From contig NZ_AZUI01000001.1 of NCBI RefSeq assembly GCF_000526995.1, forward strand, positions 2,666,001 to 2,730,000: DNA of 64,000 bases, given 5' to 3'. The position numbers and the translations under genes are program-made. Origin of the DNA: Lacrimispora indolis DSM 755 (GTDB lineage: Bacteria; Bacillota; Clostridia; Lachnospirales; Lachnospiraceae). The notes under the pieces are model-generated. The model was not told where the DNA came from. It saw only the letters and a program-made list of their open reading frames with translations, and did no database searches. Shown piece by piece: positions 16,586 to 25,101 of this stretch. Position 1 is the stretch's first letter; each line of letters begins with the position of its first letter.

Positions 16586-17506
16586 ATGGTGTCGGTGCTT
16601 TTGGCATCCTATAACGGAGAAAAATATATACGGGATCAGCTGGATTCCATTTTAAACCAAACGATTTCTGATCTGACTGTAATGATTTCCGATGACCTTT
16701 CTGCCGATGGAACTCCAGCCGTTATCCAGGAATATGAGGAAAGGTATCCGGGCAGGGTGAAAAGCCTTAGGAACGGTGAAAGGTCCGGCAGCGCTCAGAA
16801 TAATTTCTTCCGCCTGTTAAAATCAGCGACCGATGAGTATGTTATGCTTTGTGACCAGGATGATGTGTGGCTTTCGGATAAGGCGGAAGTTACTTTAAGA
16901 GAAATGAAGAGGCTGGAAGCGGAATGGGGAAAAAAGGTCCCGCTGCTGGTCCATGGGGATCTGTCAGTTACCGATAAGGAAGGTAAGGTACTCCATAAAT
17001 CCATGGCAGAATACCAGAAAATTGCGGTCCATGACAACCGGTTCAGCCATTATCTGGTGGAGAACAACATCACCGGAAATACGGTTATGGTGAATAAAGC
17101 GCTTCTGCGGCTGCTGAATGATATTCCGGAGGAGTGCGTCATGCATGACTGGTGGTTAGGGCTTCTGGCAAGCTGTTTTGGAAGGATATCCTATATTGAC
17201 CGGCCTCTGGTCCTTTACCGGCAGCACGGGGACAATCAGGTGGGGTCGAAAAGCGGTAAGGAGCAGTATGCGGAGCGGATCAGGAATCAGGACACTGTCC
17301 GGGAAAACTACAGGAGAATGCTTGTTCAGGCGCAGCAGTTTTTAAAGCTCTACGAAAATGAGATGTCCCGGGAGAACAGGGAGACGTTGGAGCATTTTAT
17401 CGGACTTTACGGGAAAAACCGGGCGGAAAAGGTTTATATCATTTGGAAATACAAACTAATGAAAAGCACCCCAATGAGGACGCTGGGCCAGATGTTTTCC
17501 ATCTGA
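16586..17506 (+). CDS. Glycosyltransferase family 2
   Basis: The 306-residue protein starts MVSVLLASYNGEKYIRDQL and has ISDDLSADGT (near 35) and CDQDDVW (near 88), the GT2 nucleotide and metal sites. The block YRQHGDNQVG near residue 215 is common in capsular rhamnosyltransferases. The start at 16586 has AAAGGAGGAAATC immediately upstream; an upstream TTG at 16547 would add 13 residues with no family support. It is the third transferase in a row and probably adds one sugar of the repeat unit on the cytoplasmic side. Confidence 0.9.
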   Translation: MVSVLLASYNGEKYIRDQLDSILNQTISDLTVMISDDLSADGTPAVIQEYEERYPGRVKSLRNGERSGSAQNNFFRLLKSATDEYVMLCDQDDVWLSDKAEVTLREMKRLEAEWGKKVPLLVHGDLSVTDKEGKVLHKSMAEYQKIAVHDNRFSHYLVENNITGNTVMVNKALLRLLNDIPEECVMHDWWLGLLASCFGRISYIDRPLVLYRQHGDNQVGSKSGKEQYAERIRNQDTVRENYRRMLVQAQQFLKLYENEMSRENRETLEHFIGLYGKNRAEKVYIIWKYKLMKSTPMRTLGQMFSI

Positions 17507-17531
17507 CCGGAAAATGGAGGATATTTGGCTT

Positions 17532-18716
17532 ATGTTACCAGAAGAGAAGGAACATCTTGCAGGCATGCCCCTACACCCGATAAAGCGGGGGGCGCTGTGC
17601 CCAGAAAGCATGGACAATGAAGAGGATATATTCGTGACGAGGGCGTCCATGCCTTCCTATGAAGAGTTTATAGAAGAGATACGCCCGATCTGGGAAACCG
17701 CCTGGATGACGAATATGGGGGAATTCCATGAAAAATTGATGGAGCAGTTAAAGGAGTACTTAAAGGTACAGAAGCTGCTTTTGTTCGTCAACGGGCATAT
17801 GGCTCTTGAGATGGCTCTTCAGGCCATGAATTTATCTGGCGAAGTGATTACCACTCCGTTTTCTTTTGCTTCCACCACCCATGCCATTGTGAGAAATAAC
17901 TTAACCCCGGTATTCTGCGATATCCGGGAAGAGGACTATACCATTGATGCGGATAAGATCGAAGAACTGATTACGGACAAGACTGCTGCCATTTTGCCGG
18001 TTCATGTTTATGGAAATGTATGTGATATAGATAAAATTGAGAAAATCGCAAAAAAACATAATTTGAAGGTAATTTATGATGCCGCCCATGCTTTTGGCGT
18101 GGAGGTGAACGGAAGGGGAATCGGGACCTATGGAGACGCTTCCATGTTCAGCTTTCATGCCACAAAGGTGTATAATACCATTGAAGGCGGGGCTGTGACC
18201 TTCCAGGATCCGTCTCTGGAAATTTTGTTTAATTATTTGAAAAACTTCGGCATCACCGGCAAGGAGACCGTGGAGTACATTGGCGGCAACGCGAAAATGA
18301 ATGAATTCCAGGCGGCCATGGGTATCTGCAATCTTCGTCATGTAAATGACAACATTGAAAAGCGCAGGATGGTGACAGAACGGTACCGGAAGCATTTCAC
18401 AGGCATTCCCGGGATCCGGGTGATGGAGCCGAAAGAAGGCATCCGCCAGAATTATGCGTATTTTCCCGTTGCATTTGACGGCTTTTCTCTGACAAGGAAT
18501 GAGGTATATGAGCTGCTGGCTTCTCATCATATCTTTGCCAGAAAATATTTTTATCCTCTGATCACAGACTTTGAATGCTATCGGGAGCAATTTTCAGGAA
18601 TATCCCTCCCGGTTGCAAAAAAGGCGGCGGACAGCGTTCTGACTCTGCCTTTGTACGCAGGGCTTCCCCTGGATCAGGTGGACCGTATCTGCGGCATTAT
18701 TTTAGAGGCCAGATAG
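17532..18716 (+). CDS. DegT/DnrJ/EryC1-family sugar aminotransferase
   Basis: This family uses PLP to aminate nucleotide-linked keto-sugars. The protein (394 residues from this start) has TNMGEFHEKLMEQL, the NGHMALEMAL block, TTPFSFASTTHAI, DAAHAFGV and the PLP lysine in FSFHATKVYN. Length is normal. Start choice is uncertain: ATG at 17514 has a poor site, ATG at 17532 has GGAGG but 11 bp away, and the family homology begins near an internal ATG at 17610. A dideoxy-amino sugar in the glycan is the inferred product; no matching 4,6-dehydratase gene is in the window. Confidence 0.88.
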   Translation: MLPEEKEHLAGMPLHPIKRGALCPESMDNEEDIFVTRASMPSYEEFIEEIRPIWETAWMTNMGEFHEKLMEQLKEYLKVQKLLLFVNGHMALEMALQAMNLSGEVITTPFSFASTTHAIVRNNLTPVFCDIREEDYTIDADKIEELITDKTAAILPVHVYGNVCDIDKIEKIAKKHNLKVIYDAAHAFGVEVNGRGIGTYGDASMFSFHATKVYNTIEGGAVTFQDPSLEILFNYLKNFGITGKETVEYIGGNAKMNEFQAAMGICNLRHVNDNIEKRRMVTERYRKHFTGIPGIRVMEPKEGIRQNYAYFPVAFDGFSLTRNEVYELLASHHIFARKYFYPLITDFECYREQFSGISLPVAKKAADSVLTLPLYAGLPLDQVDRICGIILEAR

Positions 18717-18737
18717 GAAGAGAGAAAGGAAGGGTCA

Positions 18738-19712
18738 ATGAACGATGTAATGCTTAAGACTCCTGTACAGGAGATCAGGCTTCCAGATACAGGCGACAGG
18801 ATTTTTATAAAGCGGGATGATCTCATAGGGTTTTCCTTTGGCGGCAATAAGGTGCGGATCGCCTGGGAATTTTACCAGGATATGAAGGAAAAAGACTGTG
18901 ACTGTCTGGTGGCCTATGGGAGCAGCCGCTCCAATATGTGCCGTGCCCTGGCCAATTTATGCAGCAGATATGAGATTCCATGCTACGTACTCACTGCCAA
19001 GGAAGATGTGGTGGAAGAAGGGACCTTTAACAGCAGGATGGTGGAGGAATTTGGTGCTCACATCCGTTTCTGCCATAAAGATAACGTGGCAGAAGGTGTG
19101 GATGAGCTTATGGCAGAGCTGAAATCCATGGGATACCGGCCTTATTATGTCTTCGGAGACCGCTATGGAATGGGAAATGAGGAAGCGGCTGCCAGAGCCT
19201 ACAGGAAAGTCTATGGGGAACTGCTGGAGTATCAGGAAGAACAGGGGATCGTTTTTGACCGGATCTTTTTAGCCAGCGGAACCGGGATGACACAGGGAGG
19301 CCTTGTTGCAGGGCAGAATCAGTATGGAGGACATGCAGATATCACGGGAATTTCCGTTGCCCGCCCGTCAGGCCGGGGAAAAAGCGAGGTGGCCCGGTTT
19401 GCAGGGGCCGGCCCGGAAGACGTACATTTTGAGGATGGGTACGTGTGCGGAGGCTATGGCCTTTATGACAAGGACATTGAATCCGTGATCCGCTTGATGA
19501 TGGAACGCTTCGGCATCCCCTTGGACCCGACCTATACAGGAAAAGCTTTTTCCGGCATGTTAAAGTATTTAAAAACAAGGTCTCACGAACCGGAGAACGT
19601 TCTTTTTATCCATACAGGCGGGACCCCTCTGTATTTTGATTATCTGAACGCAGCACGGATTGGCGGGCAGGCAGCAGATCGGATTGCCAATTCCCCCTTA
19701 ACCGGACTGTAG
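18738..19712 (+). CDS. D-cysteine desulfhydrase / ACC deaminase-family PLP enzyme
   Basis: The 324-residue protein belongs to the tryptophan synthase beta-like PLP fold. It has the family lysine in FGGNKVRIAWEF (near residue 40), SRSNMCRALA, and the phosphate-binding SGTGMTQGGL (near 180). D-cysteine desulfhydrase and ACC deaminase share this layout and cannot be told apart with confidence here. Its position 22 bp after a sugar aminotransferase and before a GT-C protein is unusual for a catabolic enzyme. It may supply or remove an amino-acid substituent of the glycan, but this is inference. Confidence 0.8.
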   Translation: MNDVMLKTPVQEIRLPDTGDRIFIKRDDLIGFSFGGNKVRIAWEFYQDMKEKDCDCLVAYGSSRSNMCRALANLCSRYEIPCYVLTAKEDVVEEGTFNSRMVEEFGAHIRFCHKDNVAEGVDELMAELKSMGYRPYYVFGDRYGMGNEEAAARAYRKVYGELLEYQEEQGIVFDRIFLASGTGMTQGGLVAGQNQYGGHADITGISVARPSGRGKSEVARFAGAGPEDVHFEDGYVCGGYGLYDKDIESVIRLMMERFGIPLDPTYTGKAFSGMLKYLKTRSHEPENVLFIHTGGTPLYFDYLNAARIGGQAADRIANSPLTGL

Positions 19713-19725
19713 GCAGGAGGAAGAT

Positions 19726-21345
19726 ATGAATCAGCGGAAAGAGGAAAAGAGAAGGGCTTTGCTGGCTTTGATTTTCATTCTTATACTTCAGTCAGGCGTT
19801 ATGATCTGGTTCGGAAGCCAGAAGCAGGGATATTTTATTGACGAAATTTATTCTTTCGGACTGTCTAACGGCTATTATAAGCCCTTTATCACTTCCTATG
19901 GGGATGAGATCTTTGACCGGTGGGCAGACAAAACGGTCATAAATGATTACATGACCGTACAAAAGGGAGAGGGGTTTGCATACGGCTCTGTCATTTATAA
20001 TCAGAGTCAGGATGTGCATCCGCCTGTGTTTTACCTCCTCCTCCACACGGTCTGTTCCTTTTTTCCGGGAATGTATTCCAAGTGGTTTGGCATAGGGATC
20101 AACCTGGTGTGCTTTCTTTTAAGCGGGATTTTCCTGTGGCTCCTTGGAAACAGGCTTATGAAAAGTTCCTGGCTTGGTCTTGTTCCTGTGGTTATCTGGG
20201 GATTTTCTGCAGGTGCCGTCAGCTATACCGTCTACATCCGCATGTATATGGCAATGACCCTTTTTACTGTACTAAGCGGATATCTGCACGAAAGGATGGA
20301 GGAGGAAGGACAAAGTTGGAGAGATCTGATTCTGATTTTCCTTGTGACAATCTGCGGGCTGCTTACTCAATATTATTTTGTGATTTTTGCCTTTTACCTC
20401 TCCGCAGTTTATTTCCTGTGGAAGCTTTGGAAGAGGGCCTTTAAGGAGGCATTTCTCTATGCAGCCGTCCTTTTTGGAGCTGTGGGTACGGCGGTTGTCC
20501 TTTTTCCTGCCTGCATTACCCAGCTCACCAGGGACGATGAAATAGTGGCCCAGGAAACGAAAAAGAACATCGGCAATCTGGATACCCTGATCACAAATTT
20601 AAAATCTTATGCCTATGGAATCAATTCGGATTTTCTCTCCGGCATTTACAAGGCTGTTCCTGTGATCCTGATATTGGCAGCAGGAGCTGTGGCTGCCGCC
20701 TTTTTCCTGGGAAGGAGGAAGGAAGGGGCGGTCATGGATAAGCCCAAAGGAATGGGAGGCTGGCTCTTTTTGCTTTCCTGTCCTGCAGCTGTTTTGACCA
20801 TCGCTTCCGTGGCAGTGGTTCCGTCTCCCCGTTATATTTGCAGCCTTTACCCATTGCTGGTCCTTGCCGGGATCTGGCTTTTGTGGCGAATGACAAAAGC
20901 TTTTCAGCCTGCCATGAGATTGGTGATGGCCCTGCTTTCGGTCCTGTTTTTGTGCCTGTCCCTGTCCTCTTACCGTAACGGCTTTGTACAGTATTTATAC
21001 AGGGATGAGCCGGTAAGGCTTGAGGAAGCAAAACGATATGGAGATCTTTCCTGCCTGTACGTGACCAATTACCGGATGGCGGCTCTGACCCAGGACTTAA
21101 GGACACTTTCCTGTTACAGGGAGTTTTATGTGACAAGCAAGGAGGGCCTTGCAGATGCGGATCAGATCCTGGAAGGAAGGGATGTGAGCCGGGGAATGCT
21201 TGTTACCGTGGATAACAACGCTTTCTGGGGCAGCGGCTATGATGCAGAAGAAGTGGTGCGGGAAATTTGTGAAAAAACAGGGCTTATCTCGGTGAAATGT
21301 GTGTTTGCCCAGGAGCTTTCCGTGACCTATCTGCTGGAATACTAG
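19726..21345 (+). CDS. GT-C membrane glycosyltransferase (GT39/ArnT-like)
   Basis: The 539-residue protein has about eleven membrane segments. The first extracellular loop contains FIDEIYSFGLSNG, with the acidic DE pair typical of PMT/ArnT-like enzymes, and later SQDVHPPVFYLLLH. These enzymes move a sugar from a lipid-linked donor on the outer face of the membrane. The last 130 residues form a soluble domain. It starts 13 bp after the PLP enzyme gene. The donor might be made by the DPM-like transferase at 28003. Confidence 0.85.
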   Translation: MNQRKEEKRRALLALIFILILQSGVMIWFGSQKQGYFIDEIYSFGLSNGYYKPFITSYGDEIFDRWADKTVINDYMTVQKGEGFAYGSVIYNQSQDVHPPVFYLLLHTVCSFFPGMYSKWFGIGINLVCFLLSGIFLWLLGNRLMKSSWLGLVPVVIWGFSAGAVSYTVYIRMYMAMTLFTVLSGYLHERMEEEGQSWRDLILIFLVTICGLLTQYYFVIFAFYLSAVYFLWKLWKRAFKEAFLYAAVLFGAVGTAVVLFPACITQLTRDDEIVAQETKKNIGNLDTLITNLKSYAYGINSDFLSGIYKAVPVILILAAGAVAAAFFLGRRKEGAVMDKPKGMGGWLFLLSCPAAVLTIASVAVVPSPRYICSLYPLLVLAGIWLLWRMTKAFQPAMRLVMALLSVLFLCLSLSSYRNGFVQYLYRDEPVRLEEAKRYGDLSCLYVTNYRMAALTQDLRTLSCYREFYVTSKEGLADADQILEGRDVSRGMLVTVDNNAFWGSGYDAEEVVREICEKTGLISVKCVFAQELSVTYLLEY

Positions 21346-21353
21346 AAGATACC

Positions 21354-21446
21354 TATACCTTTATGCCCAAATACCATGGGCAGGAAAGAGGAAACACCTT
21401 ACAGGTATACCTTTATGCCCAAATATCATGGGCAGGAAAGAGGAAA
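21354..21446 (+). repeat. Tandem pair of hairpin/Shine-Dalgarno elements (copies 1 and 2)
   Basis: Two 41-bp units (21354-21394 and 21406-21446) differ at one base and have a 52-bp period. Each contains TTTATGCCC, a spacer, then GGGCAGGAAAGAGGAAA. TGCCC pairs with GGGCA, and copy 2 also has the palindrome AGGTATACCT. The AGAGGAAA end of copy 2 serves as ribosome binding site of the ATP-grasp gene. Related copies lie at 26605-26706, 45500-45556 and 55823-55866. Confidence 0.85.
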
Positions 21447-21448
21447 TT

Positions 21449-22435
21449 ATGAATACAGCACTGGTGACCGCGATCGGGTCATTTTCGGCAGATATTGTCA
21501 TTAAGAATTTAAAAAAAGGCGGTATCCGGGTGGTTGGCTGTGATATTTATCCGGGAGAATGGATCGCGGATTCAGGAAGTGTGGCATCTTTTTACCAGGT
21601 TCCCCTTGCGACTGATGAGAATAGGTATGTGGACTCCATCTTAAAGGTGTGCAGAGAAGAAGGGGTTGAGATGCTGATCGTTCTTACGGATGTGGAGGCT
21701 GATGTATGGAACCGCCGCCGGGAAGAGCTTTCAAAGGCCTCGGTGACCTTGTGCCTGTCATCGGAGGAAACCCTTCTTATATGCAGGGATAAAAGGAGGC
21801 TGTATCATTTTCTTGCAGAAAAAGGCCTTGGAAATCCGATTCCCACTTCGGAGCTTTGGGAAGCGGATTTGGAGGGACTTACCTACCCGGCGGTTGTCAA
21901 ACCCTTTAACGGAAGAAGCAGTCAGGGGCTTCGCTATATTCGTTCCCTTGAAGAGATGAAGGGATTTTTGGAAAGCGCAAATTCTGAAGGGCTGATCGTA
22001 CAGCCTTTTTACCAGGGAAGCATTATTACCGTGGATGTGGTGAGGCAGGCGGAAACAGAAGAGTGCTGGGCTGTCTGCCGGAAGGAGCTTTTGCGGACCC
22101 CTAACGGAGCGGGAACCTCGGTTCTTGTATTTTCGGATCCCCGTCTTGAAGCAATGAGCAGGGAGATCGCCCATGCCCTTAATATCAATGGATGTGTGAA
22201 TTTTGAATTCATACAGGGGGAAGATGGATCGTATCACATGCTGGAATGCAATCCCCGTTTTTCCGGAGGCGTGGAGTTTTCCTGTATGGCGGGATATGAC
22301 TGTGTCATCAATCATTTAAGATGCTTTACTGGAGAGGCCATAGAACCTTTCAGGGGAATTACAGGAATGTATATTGCAAGAAAATATGAGGAATATATTA
22401 CAAAAGTAAATGAAGGAAAGGGCGGAGAGGAATGA
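21449..22435 (+). CDS. ATP-grasp carboxylate-amine ligase-like protein
   Basis: The 328-residue protein begins with a Rossmann-like domain (MNTALVTAIGSFSADIVIKNL) and continues with an ATP-grasp domain: PAVVKPFNGRSSQGL (near residue 150), QPFYQGS, and the Mg-binding NFEFIQ and ECNPRFSGGV near 255 and 270. It resembles carbamoyl-phosphate synthase-like and PylC-like ligases found in surface-glycan loci. It may attach an amino acid or other amine to a sugar. ATG 21449 is preferred because the repeat element supplies AGAGGAAA before it; the ATG at 21428 lies inside the repeat. Confidence 0.85.
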   Translation: MNTALVTAIGSFSADIVIKNLKKGGIRVVGCDIYPGEWIADSGSVASFYQVPLATDENRYVDSILKVCREEGVEMLIVLTDVEADVWNRRREELSKASVTLCLSSEETLLICRDKRRLYHFLAEKGLGNPIPTSELWEADLEGLTYPAVVKPFNGRSSQGLRYIRSLEEMKGFLESANSEGLIVQPFYQGSIITVDVVRQAETEECWAVCRKELLRTPNGAGTSVLVFSDPRLEAMSREIAHALNINGCVNFEFIQGEDGSYHMLECNPRFSGGVEFSCMAGYDCVINHLRCFTGEAIEPFRGITGMYIARKYEEYITKVNEGKGGEE

Positions 22436-23418
22436 GTGGCGTTGACCGTTCGAAAATTATGGCCAGCATAAGCTGCCTGACCTTTAATCATGGAGCATAT
22501 ATCAGGCAGGCCTTGGATAGTTTTCTGATGCAGAAAACAAACTTTGAATATGAAATTCTGGTCCATGACGATGCATCCACCGATGAGACGGGAGATATTC
22601 TGAGAGAATACGGAGAAAAATATCCGGATAAGGTGAAACCGCTCATACAGAAGGAGAACCAGTATTCCCAGGGGATCGACAATATCAGCGGTGCCTTTAA
22701 TTTTCCGCGGGTAAGAGGCAAATATATTTTCATGTGTGACGGAGATGATTACTGGACTTCCCCGGATAAGATGCAAAAGCAGGTGGATTACTTAGAGGCT
22801 CATCCGGACTGTACCCTTTGCATACACAGTGCAAAGATCCATCTGGTGGGAAGGGCTTTGACGGAAGGTCAGATGCGTCCTTACCGGGGAAACCGGGTGA
22901 TTACGCCGGAGGAGATCGTGGATAAGCCTTCCGGTTACGCCATGTCTTCCATGGCCTTTCCTTCCCGTCTGGTAAAGGAGCTTCCGGATTATTATGTGGA
23001 TTGTCCTGTGGGAGACACACCTCTGCAGATGATGGCAGCTGCACAAGGTTACGGTTATTACATGGATGAGGCCATGAGCGCTTACCGGGTAGGGGTGGCA
23101 GGTTCCTGGACTACGGAGGGAAAAAGCGGGGATTACGCCAGAAAGCAGAAGATTTACTGGGAGCGGATGAAAACGGTGTATGAGGAATTTGACGCTGCCA
23201 CGGAAGGACGTTTAAGGGAAGCTGCAGAAAGCGCGGCAAAGCGGACTTATTATCATACCATGGTCAATACCAGACAGTTTAAAGAGATCATGAATCCGGA
23301 GTACCGTAAGTATTACAAAGAGCTGACACCGAGAACCAGGTTCTTTATCCAGGCTGAGAACCGTGCCCCAGGAACTTACAGGCTGTTAAGAAAGCTGTTT
23401 CTTGGAAAAAAAGTGTAG
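22432..23418 (+). CDS. Glycosyltransferase family 2
   Basis: The 328-residue enzyme begins with SISCLTFNHGAYIRQALDSF and has VHDDASTDET (near 45) and FMCDGDDYWT (near 100), the donor and metal sites of GT2. The C-terminal 150 residues are helical. The start overlaps the ATP-grasp stop by 4 bp (ATGA), so it is translationally coupled. It is the last gene of this transcription unit and is followed by a strong terminator. Acceptor and donor are unknown. Confidence 0.9.
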   Translation: MSGVDRSKIMASISCLTFNHGAYIRQALDSFLMQKTNFEYEILVHDDASTDETGDILREYGEKYPDKVKPLIQKENQYSQGIDNISGAFNFPRVRGKYIFMCDGDDYWTSPDKMQKQVDYLEAHPDCTLCIHSAKIHLVGRALTEGQMRPYRGNRVITPEEIVDKPSGYAMSSMAFPSRLVKELPDYYVDCPVGDTPLQMMAAAQGYGYYMDEAMSAYRVGVAGSWTTEGKSGDYARKQKIYWERMKTVYEEFDAATEGRLREAAESAAKRTYYHTMVNTRQFKEIMNPEYRKYYKELTPRTRFFIQAENRAPGTYRLLRKLFLGKKV

Positions 23419-23425
23419 GAAAACA

Positions 23426-23470
23426 AAACCATGGGCAGGATCCGTTACAAGCGGTTCCTGCCCATGGTTT
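23426..23470. terminator. Bidirectional terminator between the GT2 and L,D-transpeptidase genes
   Basis: A perfect 15-bp inverted repeat (AAACCATGGGCAGGA at 23426-23440 with its complement at 23456-23470) lies between two convergent genes. A-rich and T-rich flanks fit termination in both directions. Confidence 0.85.
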
Positions 23471-23494
23471 AACTGTAAGGTTTTACGAACCCAA

Positions 23495-24946
23495 TTACCG
23501 TGCAACATTAGGATCGGTAGGATCCCAGGTCTGGGTTTCGGGTATGATTTGTTCAATAGCCGGTCTCTCGTAAGGTCCCGGAACCGGTGATTCGTAAATC
23601 GTAACCGTGGTTCCAATAGGACAGTGGTCGTATACCCACTTAGCATCACCGGAGAGGAGACGAACGCATCCGGCGGACTGGGCGATGCTCATATAATTAT
23701 AAGTCGTCGGATCCAGCGTCATGTTGTTAGGACTGCTGTATAGAATGGAGTGGATCAGGAAGCCTTTCCAGATACGGGTTGCGTACTGGGTAAAGATTCC
23801 GTGGTTCATATCTCTCCAGCGGTGCTTTTCCGGAGTCTGGTACGTCCCAAGAGGAGTGTCCGGTCCGGTAGAGGTCAAAAAGGATTTTAACGGAATAATA
23901 AAGCCGTTGTCTCCGTCTTTGACAAAAATGGTCATGCAGTTCATTGTCTTATTGATGCTGATAAGATACGGCCCCTTTGCTCCAATGATCGGCTCTAAGT
24001 CAGAGAGCATTTTTCCGGATTCATCGAAATAATATTTGTAGCCGTCAATATACTGCCAACCTGTCACAGGATAGGAATCCTGGAAATAGTAACGTTCATT
24101 GCCTGCCCATGCCCATCCGGTAAAGGAGGTTCCGTCTCCGTTAAAGTACCGGAGCCCGCCGTCAATCTGCCGCATACCGTCAGCAACTGCGGAAATTACA
24201 GGTTTTTCCGTTGCATAGGGGAATTGGGAGTTCTTGGCGTAAAAGGCCATTCTAAGCCCTGTTATGTAATGTCCGGTGCCCATGGTCCCTGTGGTGGTTC
24301 CGTTTTTAGCCCAGTCCATGGTGGTTCCGTCTTCCAGCTGTGCGGTATAATAAAGATCAAACTGGTTATTTACATAACCGGAGAACCGCATCTGCACTGC
24401 TTCTATGTTAATGTCATTGGCATAGTTGGTAGTCTGCTGCCCGTTTAAAACCCATGGAGACCATCCGGTGCTGGAGGTATAGGTCCGGTAATGCACGTTT
24501 CCTACAATGTTAGTAAGAAAGGTGGACAATCCGTGGAACCCCTGTCCGTCATTTGTGATCCATGCATCATTTACAAATGGCTGTGACCAGTTGCTGTCAC
24601 CGATCATAACCGTAGTCTGAAGTCGGGGGAAATTTGCTTTTAGCGCTTCCTGGGCGGCCCTGGTTGCTTCGTCCACCACACCGTCTTCCCCGCTGCCTTC
24701 CCCTTCTTTTCCAATGTCTATGCCGGCATTTGCCAAAGCGGTTTCCGCTTCTTCTGTAGCTGTGCTTCCCTGAGTCTGGTTGCTCGTCTGGCTCTGTGTT
24801 TCAGACTGGCCGTCACTCTGACTGATAGGGACACCATTTTTAAATCCCGGTCCATATGCTTCTTCTGCCCATGCAAGGGAAGCCTGTCCTGAAACAAGAG
24901 CAGCCGTCAGGCAGAGTACCGTCAGTCTGCGTGTCAGTTTACGCAT
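23495..24946 (-). CDS. Secreted L,D-transpeptidase with cell-wall-binding repeats
   Basis: L,D-transpeptidases form 3-3 cross-links or attach proteins to peptidoglycan. The 483-residue protein has a signal peptide ending AWA-EE near residue 28, a low-complexity Ser/Gln/Thr linker (40-65), a ChW-like module (STGWSPWVLNGQ to IEAVQMRFSGY), two glucan/choline-binding-type aromatic repeats (GWAWAGNERYYF and GWQYIDGYKYYF, about 265-305), and a C-terminal YkuD domain with SAGCVRL as the Cys active site. The more usual SHGCVR has Ala instead of His here. It is transcribed against the polysaccharide genes from its own AT-rich upstream region. Confidence 0.92.
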   Translation of the reverse strand: MRKLTRRLTVLCLTAALVSGQASLAWAEEAYGPGFKNGVPISQSDGQSETQSQTSNQTQGSTATEEAETALANAGIDIGKEGEGSGEDGVVDEATRAAQEALKANFPRLQTTVMIGDSNWSQPFVNDAWITNDGQGFHGLSTFLTNIVGNVHYRTYTSSTGWSPWVLNGQQTTNYANDINIEAVQMRFSGYVNNQFDLYYTAQLEDGTTMDWAKNGTTTGTMGTGHYITGLRMAFYAKNSQFPYATEKPVISAVADGMRQIDGGLRYFNGDGTSFTGWAWAGNERYYFQDSYPVTGWQYIDGYKYYFDESGKMLSDLEPIIGAKGPYLISINKTMNCMTIFVKDGDNGFIIPLKSFLTSTGPDTPLGTYQTPEKHRWRDMNHGIFTQYATRIWKGFLIHSILYSSPNNMTLDPTTYNYMSIAQSAGCVRLLSGDAKWVYDHCPIGTTVTIYESPVPGPYERPAIEQIIPETQTWDPTDPNVAR

Positions 24947-24979
24947 AAATAAAAACCTCCTGAATTCTTTAAAATAGAA

Positions 24980-24997
24980 AGTATATTCGTTTATACT
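24980..24997 (-). promoter_or_regulatory. Inverted repeat upstream of the L,D-transpeptidase gene
   Basis: AGTATA, TTCGTT, TATACT forms a 6-bp inverted repeat 34 bp before the start on the minus strand, in the promoter region shared by two divergent genes. It may be an operator; no clear -35 was found. Confidence 0.3.
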
Positions 24998-25030
24998 CTA
25001 ACACAATTAATTCCAAAATGCTATAGACGA

Positions 25031-25059
25031 TTTACAATTATTGGGGAATATAGTACAAT
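25031..25059 (+). promoter_or_regulatory. Promoter of the first flippase gene
   Basis: TTTACA (25031-25036), a 17-bp spacer ending GAATATAG and TACAAT (25054-25059). The last 12 bases are nearly the same as in the promoter at 14545. Confidence 0.75.
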
Positions 25060-25101
25060 AAGGCGGAAATGTCAATTGGTAAAGCAAGGAGAAAAGCCAG
25101 T

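Noticed and set aside
21354..21446. Tandem repeats considered as a CRISPR array
   Set aside because: Only two units, no distinct spacers, unit end functions as a ribosome site and no cas genes are nearby.
22418..22432. GGGCGGAGAGG before the GT2 at 22432 as an element remnant
   Set aside because: The 11-base match to 55852 can be explained as an ordinary purine-rich ribosome site.
23430..23440. CCATGGGCAGG at the terminator as another copy of the hairpin element
   Set aside because: It shares 11-12 bases with the element at 21374 but lacks the TTTATGCCC half and the AGAGGAAA tail; it is explained by the perfect terminator palindrome.
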